From NCBI GenBank assembly GCA_013397845.1, contig VZTG01001055.1, forward strand, positions 124,001-188,000: a stretch of DNA of 64,000 bases. Reading direction: 5' to 3'. Source of the DNA: Melanocharis versteri. Its lineage: Eukaryota > Chordata > Aves > Passeriformes > Melanocharitidae. The translations under genes were made by a program, and so were the position numbers. The notes under the pieces are model-generated. The model saw only the letters and a list, made by a program, of their open reading frames with translations. It was not told where the DNA came from and did no database searches. Below are positions 13,001-25,800 of the stretch, in pieces. Within the stretch, counting starts at the first letter, position 1, and the number at the start of each line of letters is the position of its first letter.

Positions 13001-16000
13001 GATTTCTTTTGAAACACATAATTAGCCTAAGGTACAGTGAGATATAGATTATTGTAGTAGCAAACAATTGCTTCTGAGAAGAAACATTGCATTAAAGGTA
13101 GGGAGAAAGAAGCTTTCACTTTTTGAAAAAGTGAGTTTGAGGCGAATGGAGTTGATTAGATTGTTGTCAGATGAAAACATAGCCTATACTTTCTGGAAAG
13201 AGTGGTTACTCTTTCCATTCATGAATTCATATTTTGTGCATCTTAACTAGTTTGATAATTTTGCTTTGTGATGAGCTGCTTTTGGTAACTGTGTTTGAAA
13301 CATGGAAAGGGTGTTTTGGATCCAGTACAAAAAGGAACTCTATATTCTTACAGTGAGCAAATATACTGCCCCTATGCATTTGCCTGCATATAGCCTTGAC
13401 TCTCTGACAGCAGGAATAGAGAGGAGATAAATTTCATTGAAGGTCTCTCAATACAAATATTTACTGCAGCCATCCTGTCAATTGACCCAAAAGTCTGTTA
13501 TCGGGCATGCCTCAGTTGATTGAGACAGTCTCTTCTCCAGCTAGAACCACGATTTTGCATTTTACAGGTGGAAAACAAACCAACAATAAACAGAAATTTG
13601 AACATCTAAATAAGGCTCATGTCCTTCCATCAAATTGTACATTTTTAATTATTAAAAAATACATATATTTCAGGATCTTAGAGGAAGTTCATAACAAAAC
13701 ATCTGCCAGCTCTCAGGAGGGATTAAATTTTGCTTTGAAGGCCAATTTTGTAGAAGTCATGCCTTACTAGGCAGGTCTTTTAACACAATGAATTTCTTGG
13801 GTCCTCTCACTGAAGCAAAACAATATCCAAATATCTCAGATTTGTACAGTTTTATGAAGCTAAATTCTACTTCATTTGCTTGTTTGAGTAGATACACACC
13901 CTGAATCTCTGGGAGGAAAAGCCTTGGACTATTATGTTTCAGTTGGTACAACTCCCTTCCTGTTGCTATTCATAACTATAAATATATTAATTCTTTAAAC
14001 TTAAACTAAAGAAACAGCTATTTGTCATTATCATCAGGTTTTTTAACACATTGATTTTTTTAAATCATATTTTATGGTACATCTGCTGCTCAGGCATCTT
14101 TCAATGCTATGGAGAGGCTTTAGAATGCAGCACAGGCTTAGGTGTCTCTTCTGTGGTAGGGGTCTATCTTATGTTGATAAGACACAGTTGAACCCAGCTA
14201 AAAATGCTATTGTGCTGAATATGGACCGTCTTGCCCCTGTTTTCTAAAATTACACAGTGAATTTTATTGAAGTATACTGACTATTTTTTAATCAGTTAAC
14301 CATGTTTTGCATAGCCCTTTTTCATGTTCCCAAACTTGTCAGTTCTCAGTCTTGTGTATTTTATGAACCTCTGGAGGTGGGAGACTTTCCAAAGCACCTT
14401 TAACACTCTGTTGTGTCTCATTTAAAAATCACACTTCAATGAATAGTTTAAGCGTAATTACTGTGGTGCTATCAAATGTGAGACTCTTAATAGAATGTGT
14501 TCAGGTGCCCAGATAAATGATAGGACTGTGTTCGTTTTGTGGTGGTTTGGGGTTTTTTTTCAGCTTTTTTTGTTTGTTTTTGGTTTTGTTTTGTTTGGTT
14601 GGTTTTGGTGTTTGTTTTTTTTGTTTTTGTTTTTTAATGTAAACTGAAACAAACCCACAAAGAATCTGAAATACTCAGGATCGGTGCCTTGAACATGTTG
14701 TGGAATGCATTGCTTGCAACCTAGCATTTTCCAACTGCTGCAGATATGCACTTCTAAGAATAGGCCAGAGTTTAAAATCCTATCCAGCCAACTGTGTGGG
14801 GAATTTTTAGCAGGGCTCTGAGAACCAGCTTTGGTTATTGCATAGTTTGGTTATGTTTTATTAAATTAAAATAAACACCCCATAACCAAGGCCAAATCCT
14901 GGGGAAAGTGGCGAAACTCAAACAGGTCTTGTGCTGTCCATAGTGAGGAAACTACATCTCATATTCTTCTGAGTCTTATTTTATGATGCTCTTGGAGAAC
15001 ACAATGAGAACAGTTGTGGTGTTTGGGTCTAAGAGACCTCAGTAAGATGGCAGAGCAAAATTAGGGCCTTGCAGACATATTTTTTGTGAACACTTAGTGC
15101 CACAATACCGAGTGCTGCTGGTGAAAGCCTTAAAAGTACAGATAATTTGTTGTAGAAGATGAGCTGAAGTAGGAATTCCTTATAAGCAAAGCTGTTTCTG
15201 CAGCTGGATCTGGGGCAGGTGTGGTGTAGAAGAGGCAGGGACAGGACTGGGGGTGGTGAAGCCATTCAGCAGCCTGTGTGGTTACATCAGCTGGCTCCCT
15301 TCTCCCCAGGCATGGGCAGAGCTCTCACGCTGCTCCTTGGAGAAGCTGCCTGACCAGTCTGTGCCTGTAGCACTGGAGCTCAGACGTTCTGCAAGATGGG
15401 ATGAACCTTATCTGATAGCTCCCAGCAGAGCAAAGAGGAATTACTGCTTTCTCCTCCCACACTTCCAGCCACATTTTCCTGTCACTTCCCTTCATCTGAT
15501 TAATCTGTGAAGAAATTATATTTGCTAATCTGTCAGGAAAGTAATTAAAAGTAAAACTTGAAAACAAACCTAAACCCCCAAATCCATGAGTATCCACTAT
15601 GTCAGTGAGCTGACCAGGCTCAATGGGAGATGACAGGAACAGTAGCATTAGGGAGTAAGAACTCTAATTCTGACTGGGAGATGAGCGGCAAGAGGAGGAA
15701 GATGTAGGAAACGTGACTTCTGGCAGCAGAGAGATGAACTCAGCCACCTTGCAGACCTCGGGCTTGCCTTACTGAGTGGTCCGGGGACCATGAGAGACCT
15801 CATTTTGACATGTATGATAAGCCTGTATGCATAGCTATTTATCTGAAGCTTTAAACTGCTGTGAAAACATGATGACTTCAGACTCTGGCAATCCTTCCTG
15901 TGCTTCCAGACATTCGGTATCCTCCGCTGTGGGTGGGCAAAAAATATCCCACATACAATTTGTTTTGCGTAAGCCTTTCCAAGTATTAATGGAAAAAAAA

Positions 16001-16218
16001 AAACCATGATAAGATTATGCAAAACTTTATTGTTAGCAGAGGTGATAAGATTGTTTATGTCAGATGATGCTTGTTGCAAATGCAGGCCTAGTTTCTCCAG
16101 TGAAGACCTGTTGTGTTTTGCTGAGGAGTTTGTTCTTTGGAAGCAGCAGCCGAGGAAAAACTCTCAGCTTGTCAGTCACTCAGACTGTTAATATCAGCTG
16201 TCCCCTGTTCGTTCCCAG
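10036..16218 (-). other. PALMD: Probable PALMD first intron, proximal part
   Basis: Non-coding stretch immediately upstream of the first coding exon. It is AT-rich except for a more GC- and CpG-containing block from about 15.2 kb onward. It contains a T/G-rich tract (14534-14637). Several mid-length ORFs (for example 15325-15648 and 15648-16079 on minus) have no recognisable domain. Intron status follows if the true 5' exon lies further right. Confidence 0.6.
14534..14637. repeat. T/G-rich low-complexity tract
   Basis: About 100 bp of T runs interrupted by single or double G on the plus strand. This is the reverse complement type of the A/C tract at 2464-2588. No LINE body or other element is attached on either side. 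Confidence 0.8.
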
Positions 16219-16330
16219 TGCCAGGGAGGTCACCTCAATGACATGGGGCTCTGGCCGGCTGACGCCGGCTGTGTGGAGTGCCAAGCGATGCAGCACAAGC
16301 AGCTGAACCTGAGGAGTCATCCGGATGCCT
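16219..16330 (+). other. Exon-like segment, plus strand, unassigned
   Basis: 112 bp bounded by a strong acceptor (cagctgtcccctgttcgttcccag ends at 16218, preceded by a good pyrimidine tract) and a plausible donor CCT|GTGAGA at 16331. It is unusually CpG-containing for this neighbourhood (GACGCCGG, AGCGAT, ATCCGGAT). The frame starting at 16219 is open throughout, giving CQGGHLNDMGLWPADAGC and then a further 19 codons. I do not recognise a family. It could be an exon of an antisense or lineage-specific transcript, a 5' untranslated exon, or chance. The complementary strand is also open. Confidence 0.25.
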
Positions 16331-19300
16331 GTGAGAGTATGTCACCAACTCATATTTTTCAACAGATTCAAATATTTCACTCCTGCTTCTCACAGCGCTG
16401 TATATTTACTTAACCCTTTACCTTAGAGTGGTGATTATTAACTAGGAGCAAAAAACTTGGTCTAATACAGTTTCCTTATTTTTCTTGTAAGATTTGTTTT
16501 GATTGTCAGGATTTCTGACCTGTTTCATAGCTACGTTTTCTTGTTAGAAAGATATTATTGTCCTTATTTTCATCCAAATCTGAAGTGGATCCTCTTAGTG
16601 ATATTCGGCTGTTTGCTTGGTATTCACTTATGGTGAAATTTCCTGAGAAGTTTGAACTGATATACTGGCTCTGTGGTGCTGACAGGAGGCATCCTGCTCC
16701 TCTCTCTATATCCCATATTTCCACGGTTAACGTGGCTGTCTGCTCTTTGAATCTGCTCACTAAGCTGGCTGAGAACTAACCAAGCTAAAAGGTGGATATT
16801 GCTATGCTGATGAGTCAGATCATGGGCCAGGGAAGCCTGACGAGTGCCAAAATGTGGTAAAGAGAGAGGATAGAAGGTGAAACTGTGGCTACTGGAAAAT
16901 GCAGAGGAGGAGGAAAGAGCAGTGGAAGAGGAGGGACAAGTAGGAAGAAAGGGAAAGTGGTGGTAAACTGTTAGATAAGCTAAGTTGTTAAATGTAAATT
17001 TACCTTCACAGACTATTTAACACAATGTGGGGAAACTTTCTTTTTTTCCTTTTCTTCCCCCTGGAGGCTGAACAGGCCTTTGCAACACTTTTGTCAGATC
17101 AAAGGTCAATATTTTGTTACCATTCATGAATGCAAAAAATAATCTGGTTGTATGAAAGAATATTTTGGGGAATATAAAAGCTCTTTTCTAGTAATTTCTG
17201 CTTAAGATGTGAATAGGCTCTTTACCCAATGATTTAAGGAGGGCCAAGCTAATCTGCAGTTGATGGTACTGCTTTATTAGATACCATTTCTGAAGAGTGT
17301 CTTTGCAAATTTCTCTGCATCCTGGCAAGTAAGAGCTGTAGTTGATTTGGAGATCCATTATGGTTTTTTATAGATTTCTCACTGTCCAAATGCACTTGGA
17401 GAGTGATGGCCTGCAAAGGCAGGAGTTAAATACTATTTAATAATCTATTTTAACAAAATCTTTGAAAATTTGGAAATGCCACTGTGTATAGCCTGTAGGT
17501 GAAATGACTATTTGAAAAGGGTTTGATGCATTGTGTTAATCTGGAAAAGGGGCTTGTTAGGTAATTTCTCATTTCACCAAGTATTATAATAGCTTGCTGC
17601 CAAATGGATCTAGCTGTATTGTCAGACATACAACTGATGCAGTTAGAAGTCACTAAGAAACCTGTTCTTGGGGTTTGAATTAGAAATTTAATCCGCATTT
17701 CTTGCTTATAGTCACACTGAATTGGACACAATTAATGTTGGTGTTTGAAAGAAAAACCAGGAACATTCCAACCACTCTACTTAACACCTATTATCCTCTA
17801 ATTTTGTTGGTCTGTTCTCTTATTTTGGCTAATGCAGCTCAGGATTGTAATCAAAAGTTGTCATTATGTCATGACTGCTCAGTGCTTGTATGACAAGTTT
17901 TATATTCTCAGTTTCCAGTGGATTGTCATTGATGGGAGAAGAACCAAAACATGAGTAGCAGGCACAGCAATCTGTCGTTCAGTGAAGGAACACCACATAT
18001 CAGTGTAAGGAGTATCGATATCTTTTCACATAGTCTACATTTCAAAATCCAATAGAAGTTAACAATGAATTTTTTTATATGTCTATATTTTTTTCTGCTG
18101 AGATTCAGAAACGCTCTTTACAGAAATACCCTTTCTCCAATTGTATGAAGTAATCAGTATGTGCATATTAATACTTGATTCTCTTAGGAGACAGCCATTC
18201 TACATTAGTATTGCATGGAATTTGTACCATAAACCGCAGCAACTGTTGCAGTGGTTTGTTGTTGATTTGTTTAATGCTGTAGCTCAGAAATGGAAGACCT
18301 AAAGCTAGATGGATCAAAAACTTTAATAACACCAATTTAGACCTCCAGCTGGCAGAGGGAGGCACTTTGGGGGAACCTAATGATCTGTCTGAAGGAAATG
18401 GGGCCTTAAACACAGCTGAGGGATCTTAGCTCTCTTCAGTTCTAAGAAATGTGCTACATCAATGTCATATTATTCTGAAGTGATTCTTTTTACCAGTTTA
18501 AGTGCATGGAATGTATTTCATGACTGACACAGCTTCACTTCATATGTATCTTATTTAGAGTACTTAATGCCATTCAAACAAATAGGCATTCTTCTTATAT
18601 ACTCTTCTAGTCTCTCATTAATTTCATAATTCTGTAAATATTTCAGTAATGCATAATTTCAATAAGTAACAGACCACAATTTCAGGTTTCTATTTTGAAT
18701 ACTTGTATCTTGGTTGGTTAAAAAAATATAATGAATTTGCCTTTTTTGAGAGTATCCCTCTACCACCACAAATTGAGTAACTTCTGCAAATAAGAGATGT
18801 CTTGAGTTCTTGGCAAAGGCAGTAAATGATTCTGAGTAACCATTTGACTTCAGGGAACTTCAGAAACAAGTTCCTGTTACTGGGAGATCTGATCACTGGC
18901 TTTCTTCAGCTAACTGAAACAATTCCATAGAATATGTGAATGGGTTCTCAAGAAGTGAAATACAGATTAGAAAAGGAGACCTTTCTACACACAGTTATGA
19001 CCACAACTCCTATCTATGATTAGGTTGGTTTCTCTGTGTTCAGATAGTGACTCAAGGACTTGACCTGACAAATAGGTATGTTAGGTGTTTTCAGAGCTGT
19101 GTGAGTGTCCTGTACTGGCACTAACGGGTTTTCCTGATCTAACGCTGCAGCTGTGTGCTACTTTATGCAAATTAGCAATTAGAATTGACAATGTTGGTAG
19201 TGGAATGGGTCTCTTCAGTGGCTCCCACTAGGGGCTTCAAGGTAACTTTTCTTTCAAATCCTTATTCCCCTGACTGCAGCCTTTTTCCCTAATTGCCTTA

Positions 19301-20129
19301 CTATTATGTTATCTTCAGCAGAACTGACTGCAATACCTCAGGTCCTGGCTTGTACTTTCTCCAAACTGATAACTCCTGCTTTCCAAAAAACCCTTGGGAG
19401 AGCCTCAACCCCGTCCACCTCCTCCTCCTACTTCAGCTAGACATTATCCTAATCCTCAGTCTTTCTCCTATCCTGTATTAATCCCATAAACCCTGAGCAA
19501 ATCTGCCTACCTCTGTCAGTATTTGATGAAGAAGGTCCAGGGTGACAGCTCCCAGTGTGCACTGTCTGCACTGACAGGCTGCAAAAAACTGACCACAGCT
19601 TGAATCTCCCCATTTAATTGTCCCTAACAAGCAGTTATGAAATCCACAGAGCAGCTTTAAGTGCTCATAAGATGTTCTGAAAATGTTCCTTACATACTGG
19701 TCCTTTTGGTTTTGTTGTGTACAATGCTTGTACTATAGGACTGGCTTTGAGTTAGTGAAATTTAAACGCCAGTTGTGAAAACAGCATGAATAATACAAGA
19801 AGTGGTACATAGGTCAGGCTTTGAAAGATCATGAGCTTGACTCAAGCAAGTGGGATTCTATTCTGATTACGTAGAGATTTCAATCTGAAAAACACCCTGA
19901 CTGTTGCTTCTTCTTGTTTCTCTTGTAGAAAATTACTTTAAATTCTCTAAGTAGCCTTTTCTTGAATGTACTTATTCACTTGTGATTTTCTAATTCTTGG
20001 AGGTAAAAGCTATCTGTAGTAGAGCTTGTCAAAAACATTTGTTATAAAAGGCTAGAAGCTGACACAAATCCTCCTGTGCTAAACAAAACATCTTGGAATT
20101 CTTTTTCTGTTTCATTTCCCCCCCTGCTT

Positions 20130-20204
20130 TTGATGCTATTTGCATCCTGTTGATGCTATTGCATCCGTCGATGCATCCGATGCTATTCATGTGTCGATGA
20201 ATCC
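20130..20204. repeat. Degenerate short tandem repeat built on gatgctattgcatcc
   Basis: About 75 bp in which variants of tgatgctat(t)tgcatcc recur four times with unit length near 18-20 bp, including shortened copies (gatgcatcc, gatgaatcc). The last units carry CpGs (cgtcgatgc, tgtcgatg). It is too degenerate for a clean copy count. Confidence 0.6.
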
Positions 20205-21958
20205 TTAAACAGTTAGATCCTATGATCTATTTTCCTGCATTATCATTTTAGTTGTATTTTTTAAATTGAGTTTTGACTTTAATTTTCATATTTTTCCTGA
20301 ACATTTGAGTTGTTAGCCAACAAACTTTTTTCTGATTTACAGGAACACTCCTAGCTAATGAGAACAATTACTAATCTCTAATTTACAGTTTACCTCTATT
20401 ATCTAGATACTCCCTGGTTCAGAAACGAAGGTGGGATAGGAATTAGTTTAATGCTTTGGCTTGTACAACTTTGATTATTTAATTATTTTATCACTTAATC
20501 ATTCGAAACAATTGGATCCTCCTGAGCAATGAAAAGGTTTACAATAATTTCTGAACAAGGTGCTCTCTCTTTCCATGTGTATGTGGGAGGATTAATAAAG
20601 TTTCAGATCTGTCGTGCATTCTGGAACTATAGGCTAAATTAGTAGTATGCCTGAGTTAATTTCAGCACTTCAGAAGTTTACAGAGAGTCTCTGGTGGCAT
20701 CTGCCTCCAATCTGCTCAATGACAAAACAGTTATATTTGCTAAAAAAGGCTTTTGGGCTTTTTTCTTTCAAACTCTGGTTCACAAGGCTCATATCAATAA
20801 CAAAGCCTTACGTAGGAATAGCTGAAGATTTCTATTTTCCTTTACATTTCTGCATATTACGAAGGGTCTTCCTTAGCAGCATTTCATATTTTTTCGCTGA
20901 CAATAATGCCTGTACATGGCAAATAGACCTTTGCTGTGGCTCTCTGCAATTCAGAAATGACAAACTGCTCTATATGTGTTTTGTAGTTCCAAGAAAGTGA
21001 ATCTTATTTCTTTTTAAGGCTCACACATGTAAGAATACTATCAACAGCAGGGCTGTGTGTTTAGGAAGGATGAAATTCCTCAGATTAAGGCATGCCCTGA
21101 CACCTCAAAATTCTGAGGAGAGCTTGGGAGTCACACTGAATCATCAGATGAATATTAACTCTGATAGCAAACCTGTAGCTAGAATGGCTAATGTTCTAAA
21201 GAGTTTGAGAGTTCCTCTGAATTGGGAACAAGTGTAACTGTTGTGGGGAATAGATTGTCCAATTTTGCTGGCAGTATTTCAACAGGGATGCTGAAATCTG
21301 ACTGGAATGTTATGAGAAGAATCATAGAAGAATTTAATAGAAAGTATGTTCTACAAAATGAGTATAACTCATTAAATAGAAAGTTAATTGGTTCTTCAGG
21401 AAGACACAGTTTCTTACTGACAGAAATTTGACAGTAAAAGGCAAAATGATAACAAAATGCAGCGATTAAATGTTGAAAGTTGAAATTACTGAATGTGAGA
21501 AGAGATTTTTAAGAGGGACAATAATTCCAGGGCAGTGACAACAGCAAAATGATGAAACCTATGACAAAACCTGAGAAATTTCTTAGCATGCTCAGGAAAG
21601 TGACTAATTAGATGATACAAAAATAGCCTTATGAAGGGCAATTTAAACAGATTTCTTATTGATATTTTTTCAATTTCCTTTTGACTTTTCACATTTTCTG
21701 AAGAAATTCCTAAAAATTTTAACACTTCAGAATTTTCTATTTGTCCTGGGTAGACGGTTATTTTGGCTGTCAGTATTATAATATCATCTACAGTCCTACT
21801 ATACCAGTTACAGAATGTATTTACGAGACATGTGTTTGTTGCTGAATCTACTTTGTACATTTTAAGCAGTAAGCTTTTATAACCCAGAACCAATGATTTT
21901 CAAATAGGGACTGAATTTGCCATTCTTTTTGGTGTCACGAATCAAGAAATGTGAGCAT

Positions 21959-21984
21959 AAAGACGGTGTCTTTTCACCGTCTTT
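21959..21984. repeat. Perfect inverted repeat, 10-bp arms, 6-nt loop
   Basis: Arms aaagacggtg and caccgtcttt are exact reverse complements separated by tctttt. Transcribed from either strand this would form a stable small hairpin. Surroundings do not identify a known RNA. A hairpin this size is near chance expectation for 64 kb. Confidence 0.7.
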
Positions 21985-22802
21985 TCATGAGCCAAGGCAA
22001 ATTGTGAATGAATCTGTGTAAGTCAGGAAAATCAGCTCTGTTTCTGTGTATTTCCTGCTTCCCATCTGACAGATAGGCAGAATGGTACTTTCCTAGCTCC
22101 CAGAGAAGTGTGCCATTGTTGAATATGGACTGTTCCTTGCACAGCCGTTTAGATGATGTTTGAATTTGGAATGTACCTAAAACGATGGCTGGTCATTTGG
22201 TAAAATAAATGTTGGAAAACAAATCACTTTGAACAGCTTTTTGATTTATAGATGTCCATGCAAAATAACAATTGCAATCAACCATAGTAATAATGGAATA
22301 CTGCCAAAATTGTGCTGCCATAATTCAGGCCAGCCCAGCCCAGAAGAGAATGGAAGCAGCTGCTTGATTTTTGTTGAAAACCCTGGAACTCATAAGCAAG
22401 TGCTCACCATGAAGTATAAGCTGCCTATTTTTCAAAGGGTGTCTCTGTTCTAATTTGTTTCTGTTGCAATAGGCCTCTGTGCCTTATTGGTCTCCAGAAC
22501 TTTATCTTTTAACAAATTATTTCGAATGGCATGGACCCAGCAGCAGGCTAATGTGCTATAGTCATCATTAGCAAATGTGCTTTGCCCTTGAACAGTCTCC
22601 TATGCTAATCATTTGATGCCATTACCATCCTTTTCCAGGAGTAGCTGCCCTTGCTAAAAGCAGCCTGGCCCTGTGGATTTGCCAAGGGGAGGTCCTGCCA
22701 TGTGATTTGGTCCCTCTCAGAAAAGGTCTCTGTGTGTGGCTTGGCTTACTTCTCAGTCCATTGCATGCTGACAGTGAGTGTAGCAGGCTGATTGTCTTCA
22801 CA

Positions 22803-22863
22803 GAGGGCTATAGTTCAGCTGATCTTAGAGGTATTTTCCAACCCTTAATGACTCTATGATCTC
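22803..22863 (+). mobile_element. CR1 LINE, 3'-terminal fragment
   Basis: The sequence around gctgatcttagaggtatttt, then ccaacccttaatgactctat, matches the conserved 3' end of avian CR1 LINEs (a gatctt-aaggt-cttccaacc core followed by the terminal attctatg octamer). Only about 60 bp are recognisable. This is normal for CR1, which inserts as 5'-truncated copies, and it is diverged, so probably old. Confidence 0.75.
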
Positions 22864-25800
22864 ATCTTACTGCCCTTTCTAAACGAGCAACCAGAATGAT
22901 GTCATGCATTAACAGATGATGGCGTTGGGTTTGGTGATGAGGCATGCATATTACTGAAATGTGTACCTAGGAATGTAAAATCCATAAATACAGATATTCT
23001 TCTTACATATGAGTCTCTATAAGTAACTGCTCCTTCACTCAGAGATCTGACCACTGACAGGGTGCAGTCTGTGCAGTCTTTTACCACTAGTGTTGCATAT
23101 TGTGGTCCAGTCATGCTGGGTGCCTTACAAACATTTGGTCAGACAGTGGTGCCAGTGGTAAGCTTGTAAACTGAGAAAGTGAAAGAGGTCTTCATAAAAG
23201 TCTTGGCTTTGAATCTGTGATACCTTGTATGTTCTACCTTTTCTGATGATGTTAGAGACCTTATCAATACCTGGCAAACTGTGCTGTTAGAAAACGTGTT
23301 TAATGTACTTTAAATAACATAACATGATTCAACGTTTACTGTGACTAAAGCTCACATAAAACTAGCTGGAATTTCTTAGCCTTCTACTCCCTTAACTTTA
23401 GCTGTAACTAGATAACTTATTTTCTAACTCAGCTGTCTGTATTTATTCTAGACAATAGCCTGGTTTAGGTTGTTTATGGTGTTTTTTTCCTAAAAAATAC
23501 CTTCCAGTTTGGGATAGATGCAGAACATTTCATTACCTGAAAGGTTACAAAATTTAATGGGAAGGGTAGAGCATAGTGTGTCAGGGTCCCAAACACACAA
23601 AGCATGAGAGTAAACTGATGTTGCTGATGAATGATCATTGGTAGTGGGACATCTCTCTGGGCTGTTGTACTGACAATGAGCAAGATGAGGGGAAAGTGAC
23701 CCCTGGAAGAGTATTTAAGACCAGGAAAAGGGAAAATTAGGAAAGCATGCAGGAAGCCCACTACTTGCTTTTGATTGATTTGGTTTCATTTTATTTTTGG
23801 TACAATTCCATGTCAATGACTAACTTTTAGATGTACCTTAACACCTCTGGAAACATTCAAATAGATCATGCTTGAACTTCTGAAAGACATCTGATTGTAA
23901 ATGGAACCTCAAAAACACATAAACCAGGGAAGATATCATGAGGTTCAGAGATTATGGTGAACACTAAGAAAAAGTTAACTGATACATGAGAAAGTAAGTT
24001 GCTGAAGAAGCAGTTTCATGATCTATAGTTTGGCCTTTTGTCTGATCTTCATCAGGTATATAATAACAAAGCTTGAAAACTCTTTGATCAGCAGTTCAGC
24101 TCCCACACTGGGAGTGAGGCAGGGCTTGCTCAGCTGATACCTCATTCTGACAAAGAAATTGAGTTACAAGAGGGACATAGAGCAGGAGTTGGTGTTGCAT
24201 CAATAAAAACAGGAGTAAACTTCTACCAACCACTGTTTGCAGGAGAAGTAAGAGCATGGAAAGGTTAACCAACAGCACATCTAGTAATACTTGTTCAGCT
24301 GCAGTGAAGGAAGCACTTTCAAAAAAGGAAACACAGAAACTGGCGTTCCTCCTGGGATGAACCTGCTAGGGCTTGTAGAGCTTGGCTGTCTGTGGTGGGT
24401 GGGGAGATTCTAGACATGTTCTGTCAGACCCTGGCATCTTCACTGCCTGTGAAAGAGGGCTGTGTTGTGTTCTGACAGGTAAATATGGGATGACACAGTA
24501 GCACTATGGAAACAACAGTGACACAATCATCAGACCACATGAAACTCACTGAGAGCAGAAATGCACTGCTTGAGATGGCATCTAATGTAAGAGAGAGTTC
24601 TTCCTCTTTTGAAGTCATGATGTGATAATGGTTCTTTCTGAGGGTACCAGCAGTCCCCTTTGCTTTCTAGACTGGATTAAACTAATGTTGCCAAGGAAGT
24701 GTCCATAGGTGCTTTACACCATGACTCTGTGAGCCGTTGGGTACTAGCACACACTTCTTAGTGATTGCTTGTGATCCTTCCAGCCTGCAGGGTGGGGAAA
24801 TTGTTATTAACAACTCAATGTGTCTAGGACTTAATTATATGGAGCCTGAAATTTATGAAGCCTCAATTTATAGAGCCTGACCCTCTGTGTCTGTTCACCA
24901 GTTCACATCTAGTCTAAGTCCTCTAAAACTGATGTGAAACCTTCAGTTTTCTGTCAACAATGCACAGAATCAGGTCTGTTTGGGAGCAGCTCTGGGGACT
25001 GTCACGCGGCATGAGGTTCCAAAGAGCTTTAGTCCTCTGAGGTACAGCACAAAGTTTGCTCCTGGGGTTTGGGGTGGGGGGGAGTAGTTTAATTATTTGT
25101 AGAGATCAATTTTATTAAAGAAGGTTCTGGCTGTGCAATGTAATTTCTTTATAGCATCCATTGGGATATTGCAAGCTTGGGCTGATGGAGGGGCCAGCCA
25201 AAGGGTTTAGCACCTCATCTGCACTGAGGTAGTTAGCCAAAGGAACATTACTCTTGTAGTGCTCAAAATTGCCTGGAAAGCTAGAAGTAATTTTCAGTGG
25301 CATGCTTAAGGTAGCTTTTGGCTCATTCATAGACTCCTGGGGGTAGTTTTCTAAAACAGTGTTGTGAGTGTTCTTTGTAAAGACACATACAAATACAAAT
25401 ACAATCTTTACTCCCCTAGCATTGACTTTATAAGGAACATTATCATTGTCTTTTATTTTGAGAGATGTTGTAGAGTTATGCTGGGAATAATAACCTGGAT
25501 TTAGCCTCATTTGGAAGCCCTTGAAAAGCTCTGGGTAGATGGGAATTAATCTCTTCTTACTGCAGTTCTTACTTCAAGAAGGTAATTTCTGTGTACTCTG
25601 TGAATGTCTTGAAAAGGAAGTGTTTATTTGTGAATGTCTTGAAAAGGAAGTGTTTATTTTGAAGAAAAAAGTTCTTGAATTTCAAGCAAAAATCCCACTT
25701 AGGGAGTGGACTCTCTCCATCTTTATGCTCAGTTTTGCATGGATCACAATGCAAATACCAAAACAGCAGTCATCCATTACTAGTTTAAGCATCTCTGAAT

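Larger units (their letters stand above)
16331..22802 (-). other. PALMD: Probable PALMD first intron, middle part
   Basis: AT-rich non-coding sequence. It contains a degenerate tandem repeat (20130-20204) and a perfect 10-bp-stem hairpin (21959-21984). Several mid-length ORFs (20647-21000 plus, 21486-21893 minus) show no known domain. No exon with convincing splice sites is seen on the minus strand. Confidence 0.5.

Noticed and set aside
16506..16779. Overlapping plus and minus ORFs of 73 and 84 codons as a coding exon
   Set aside because: The minus translation looks varied, but the donor candidate (GAAACAG|GTCAGA) is weak, no acceptor is convincing, and such ORF lengths are common by chance here.
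20647..21893. ORFs of 117 (plus) and 135 (minus) codons in adjacent DNA
   Set aside because: No recognised domain, no good splice context, and lengths near the upper end of chance for 64 kb in six frames.
25115..25510. 131-codon minus-strand ORF
   Set aside because: No domain, no splice or start evidence; length is compatible with chance.
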